A stretch of DNA of 64,000 nt from an uncultured Bacteroidales bacterium (GTDB taxonomy: Bacteria > Bacteroidota > Bacteroidia > Bacteroidales > Muribaculaceae). The DNA lies in assembly GCA_902772455.1 (NCBI GenBank), contig CACYAW010000009.1, positions 1 to 64,000 of the forward strand. Direction: 5' to 3'. Shown here piece after piece: positions 63,253 through 64,000 of this stretch. The notes below the pieces were generated by a model. It had not been told where the DNA came from and made no database searches. It worked only from the letters and a program-made list of their open reading frames with translations. The stretch's first letter is position 1, and each line of letters starts with the position of its first letter. Position numbers and translations under genes: made by a program.

Positions 63253-64000
63253 ATGATGAGTAAGAAAACAAAATTAAAAATTGGAGAGTTCTCAAGGCTG
63301 ATGCAGGTTACTGTAAAGACTTTGCGTCACTATGAGCAGAAGGGATTACTCCTGCCTGACGAGGTGGACGAGTGGACGGGATATCGCTACTACAGCATCG
63401 ACCAGATGCAGAAACTGCAAGCCATCCGCGATATGCAACGGCTCGGATTCACGCTGGACGAGATTAAGGAACTGTACCAAGACGATTCGCATACCCCCAG
63501 CATCTGCCAACTTGACACGAAGATTAAGGATACGGAAGCGCAGTTGCAGCAACTGACAGCCCGTCGTGAACGACTGCTCGGCTGGAGGAACTCTCGCAAA
63601 GAAATGAAGACAATGGAAAAATTCAGCATTCAGTCATTGCCAGAGATCATTGTGGCAAGTCATCGTGAAGAAATCCCTGATTACGCTGCCCTGGGGCCTT
63701 TGTGTGTCAATAAGATTGCTCCCGAGATGCAACGCCTGGGCTGCAAGTGCCCGCCTCCGGGTTACTGTTTCACCATCGAGCACAACAAGGAATTCAAACC
63801 GACAGACATCGACATCGAGTATTGCGAACAGGTCGAGGAAATGGGCATCAGCAGCGACATCATCCAGTTTAAACGCCTGCCAGCCATACCCAAGGCGCTC
63901 TGCATGAAGCATCTCGGTCCCTATGAGCGTTTCTATGAGTCCTACACCGAAGCCTTCTGCTATTTGGAGGAGCAGGGCTACAAAATCGCCGGTAAGCCTC
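63253..64000 (+). CDS. MerR-family regulator with GyrI-like effector domain (runs off the right edge)
   Basis: 249 codons are visible and open to the end of the window. The N-terminal winged HTH reads KIGEFSRLMQVTVKTLRHYE, followed by the WTGYRYYSIDQMQKL wing. A coiled coil (residues about 90-118) precedes a GyrI/SOUL-type small-molecule-binding domain (SIQSLPEIIVASHREEIPDY onward). This matches BmrR/BltR-type multidrug-responsive regulators. Two ATGs (63253, 63256) are possible. It is probably linked to the acetyltransferase module just upstream, though that is inference. Confidence 0.88.
   Translation, partial: MMSKKTKLKIGEFSRLMQVTVKTLRHYEQKGLLLPDEVDEWTGYRYYSIDQMQKLQAIRDMQRLGFTLDEIKELYQDDSHTPSICQLDTKIKDTEAQLQQLTARRERLLGWRNSRKEMKTMEKFSIQSLPEIIVASHREEIPDYAALGPLCVNKIAPEMQRLGCKCPPPGYCFTIEHNKEFKPTDIDIEYCEQVEEMGISSDIIQFKRLPAIPKALCMKHLGPYERFYESYTEAFCYLEEQGYKIAGKP

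Overview
The window looks like a chromosomal segment of a gut-type Bacteroidales (Bacteroidota) bacterium, most plausibly Muribaculaceae or Prevotellaceae. The grounds are: many genes preceded by the Bacteroidota promoter TTTG-N18-21-TAnnTTTG; a TonB-receptor-like barrel whose 3' end encodes the KYRGTGAG-type tail; DUF4924 and DUF349 proteins, a dockerin remnant, a GH3-serine hydrolase fusion and a GH57/GT4/GH133 glycogen cluster. No rRNA, tRNA, CRISPR array, prophage or complete insertion sequence was found. Genes are dense and gaps short. The only gap over about 500 bp (43564-44167) holds a decayed dockerin fragment.

Layout. 1-6.4 kb: 5' end of typA, a short-chain dehydrogenase, two paralogous MFS transporters and a phosphoglucomutase-family enzyme. 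6.5-12.6 kb: a DUF362 lipoprotein, a small exported protein, a secreted serpin, a 2H phosphoesterase, an ECF sigma factor with a shortened helix-turn-helix overlapping an anti-sigma-like/beta-barrel fusion, and a covalent-FMN-type periplasmic protein. 12.8-18.8 kb: a tight minus-strand run crp - DUF4924 - rfbD - prfC - AmgK/RapZ fusion - murU, which links peptidoglycan amino-sugar recycling with a possible amino-sugar sensor. 18.9-33.5 kb: housekeeping and surface genes (ABC-F ATPase, HTH-fused DNA methyltransferase, NSS transporter, RecQ, polyprenyl glycosylphosphotransferase, DUF349 protein, cyclophilin lipoprotein). 33.5-39.2 kb: three exported proteins on the plus strand (5'-nucleotidase, GH3-serine hydrolase, thioredoxin-like lipoprotein). 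39.3-43.6 kb: a Fic AMPylase and pyruvate phosphate dikinase. 44.2-49.0 kb: glycogen operon. 49.0-56.1 kb: lipid kinase, membrane proteins, a decaying pair of zinc-ribbon genes, L31, TrkA/TrkH and a CpsB-type phosphatase. 56.2-60.7 kb: a membrane-bound LytTR regulator divergent from a LiaF-like gene and an outer-membrane receptor with a frameshifted end. 60.7-64 kb: a module of acetyltransferase/oxidase-like enzymes, two carrying the same recently duplicated zinc ribbon, next to a MerR regulator.

The main unexplained signal is a family of short-period degenerate arrays (7, 8 or 9 bp units, different at each locus) that almost always abut the 3' ends of genes, often including the stop codon. 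In the 7-bp class the period puts stop codons in all three frames. Other leads are the AmgK-RapZ fusion, the duplicated zinc ribbon shared by two unrelated enzymes, the 39-bp direct repeat between LytTR and LiaF, a candidate terminated small RNA upstream of the DUF362 gene, and several recent gene-breaking deletions.
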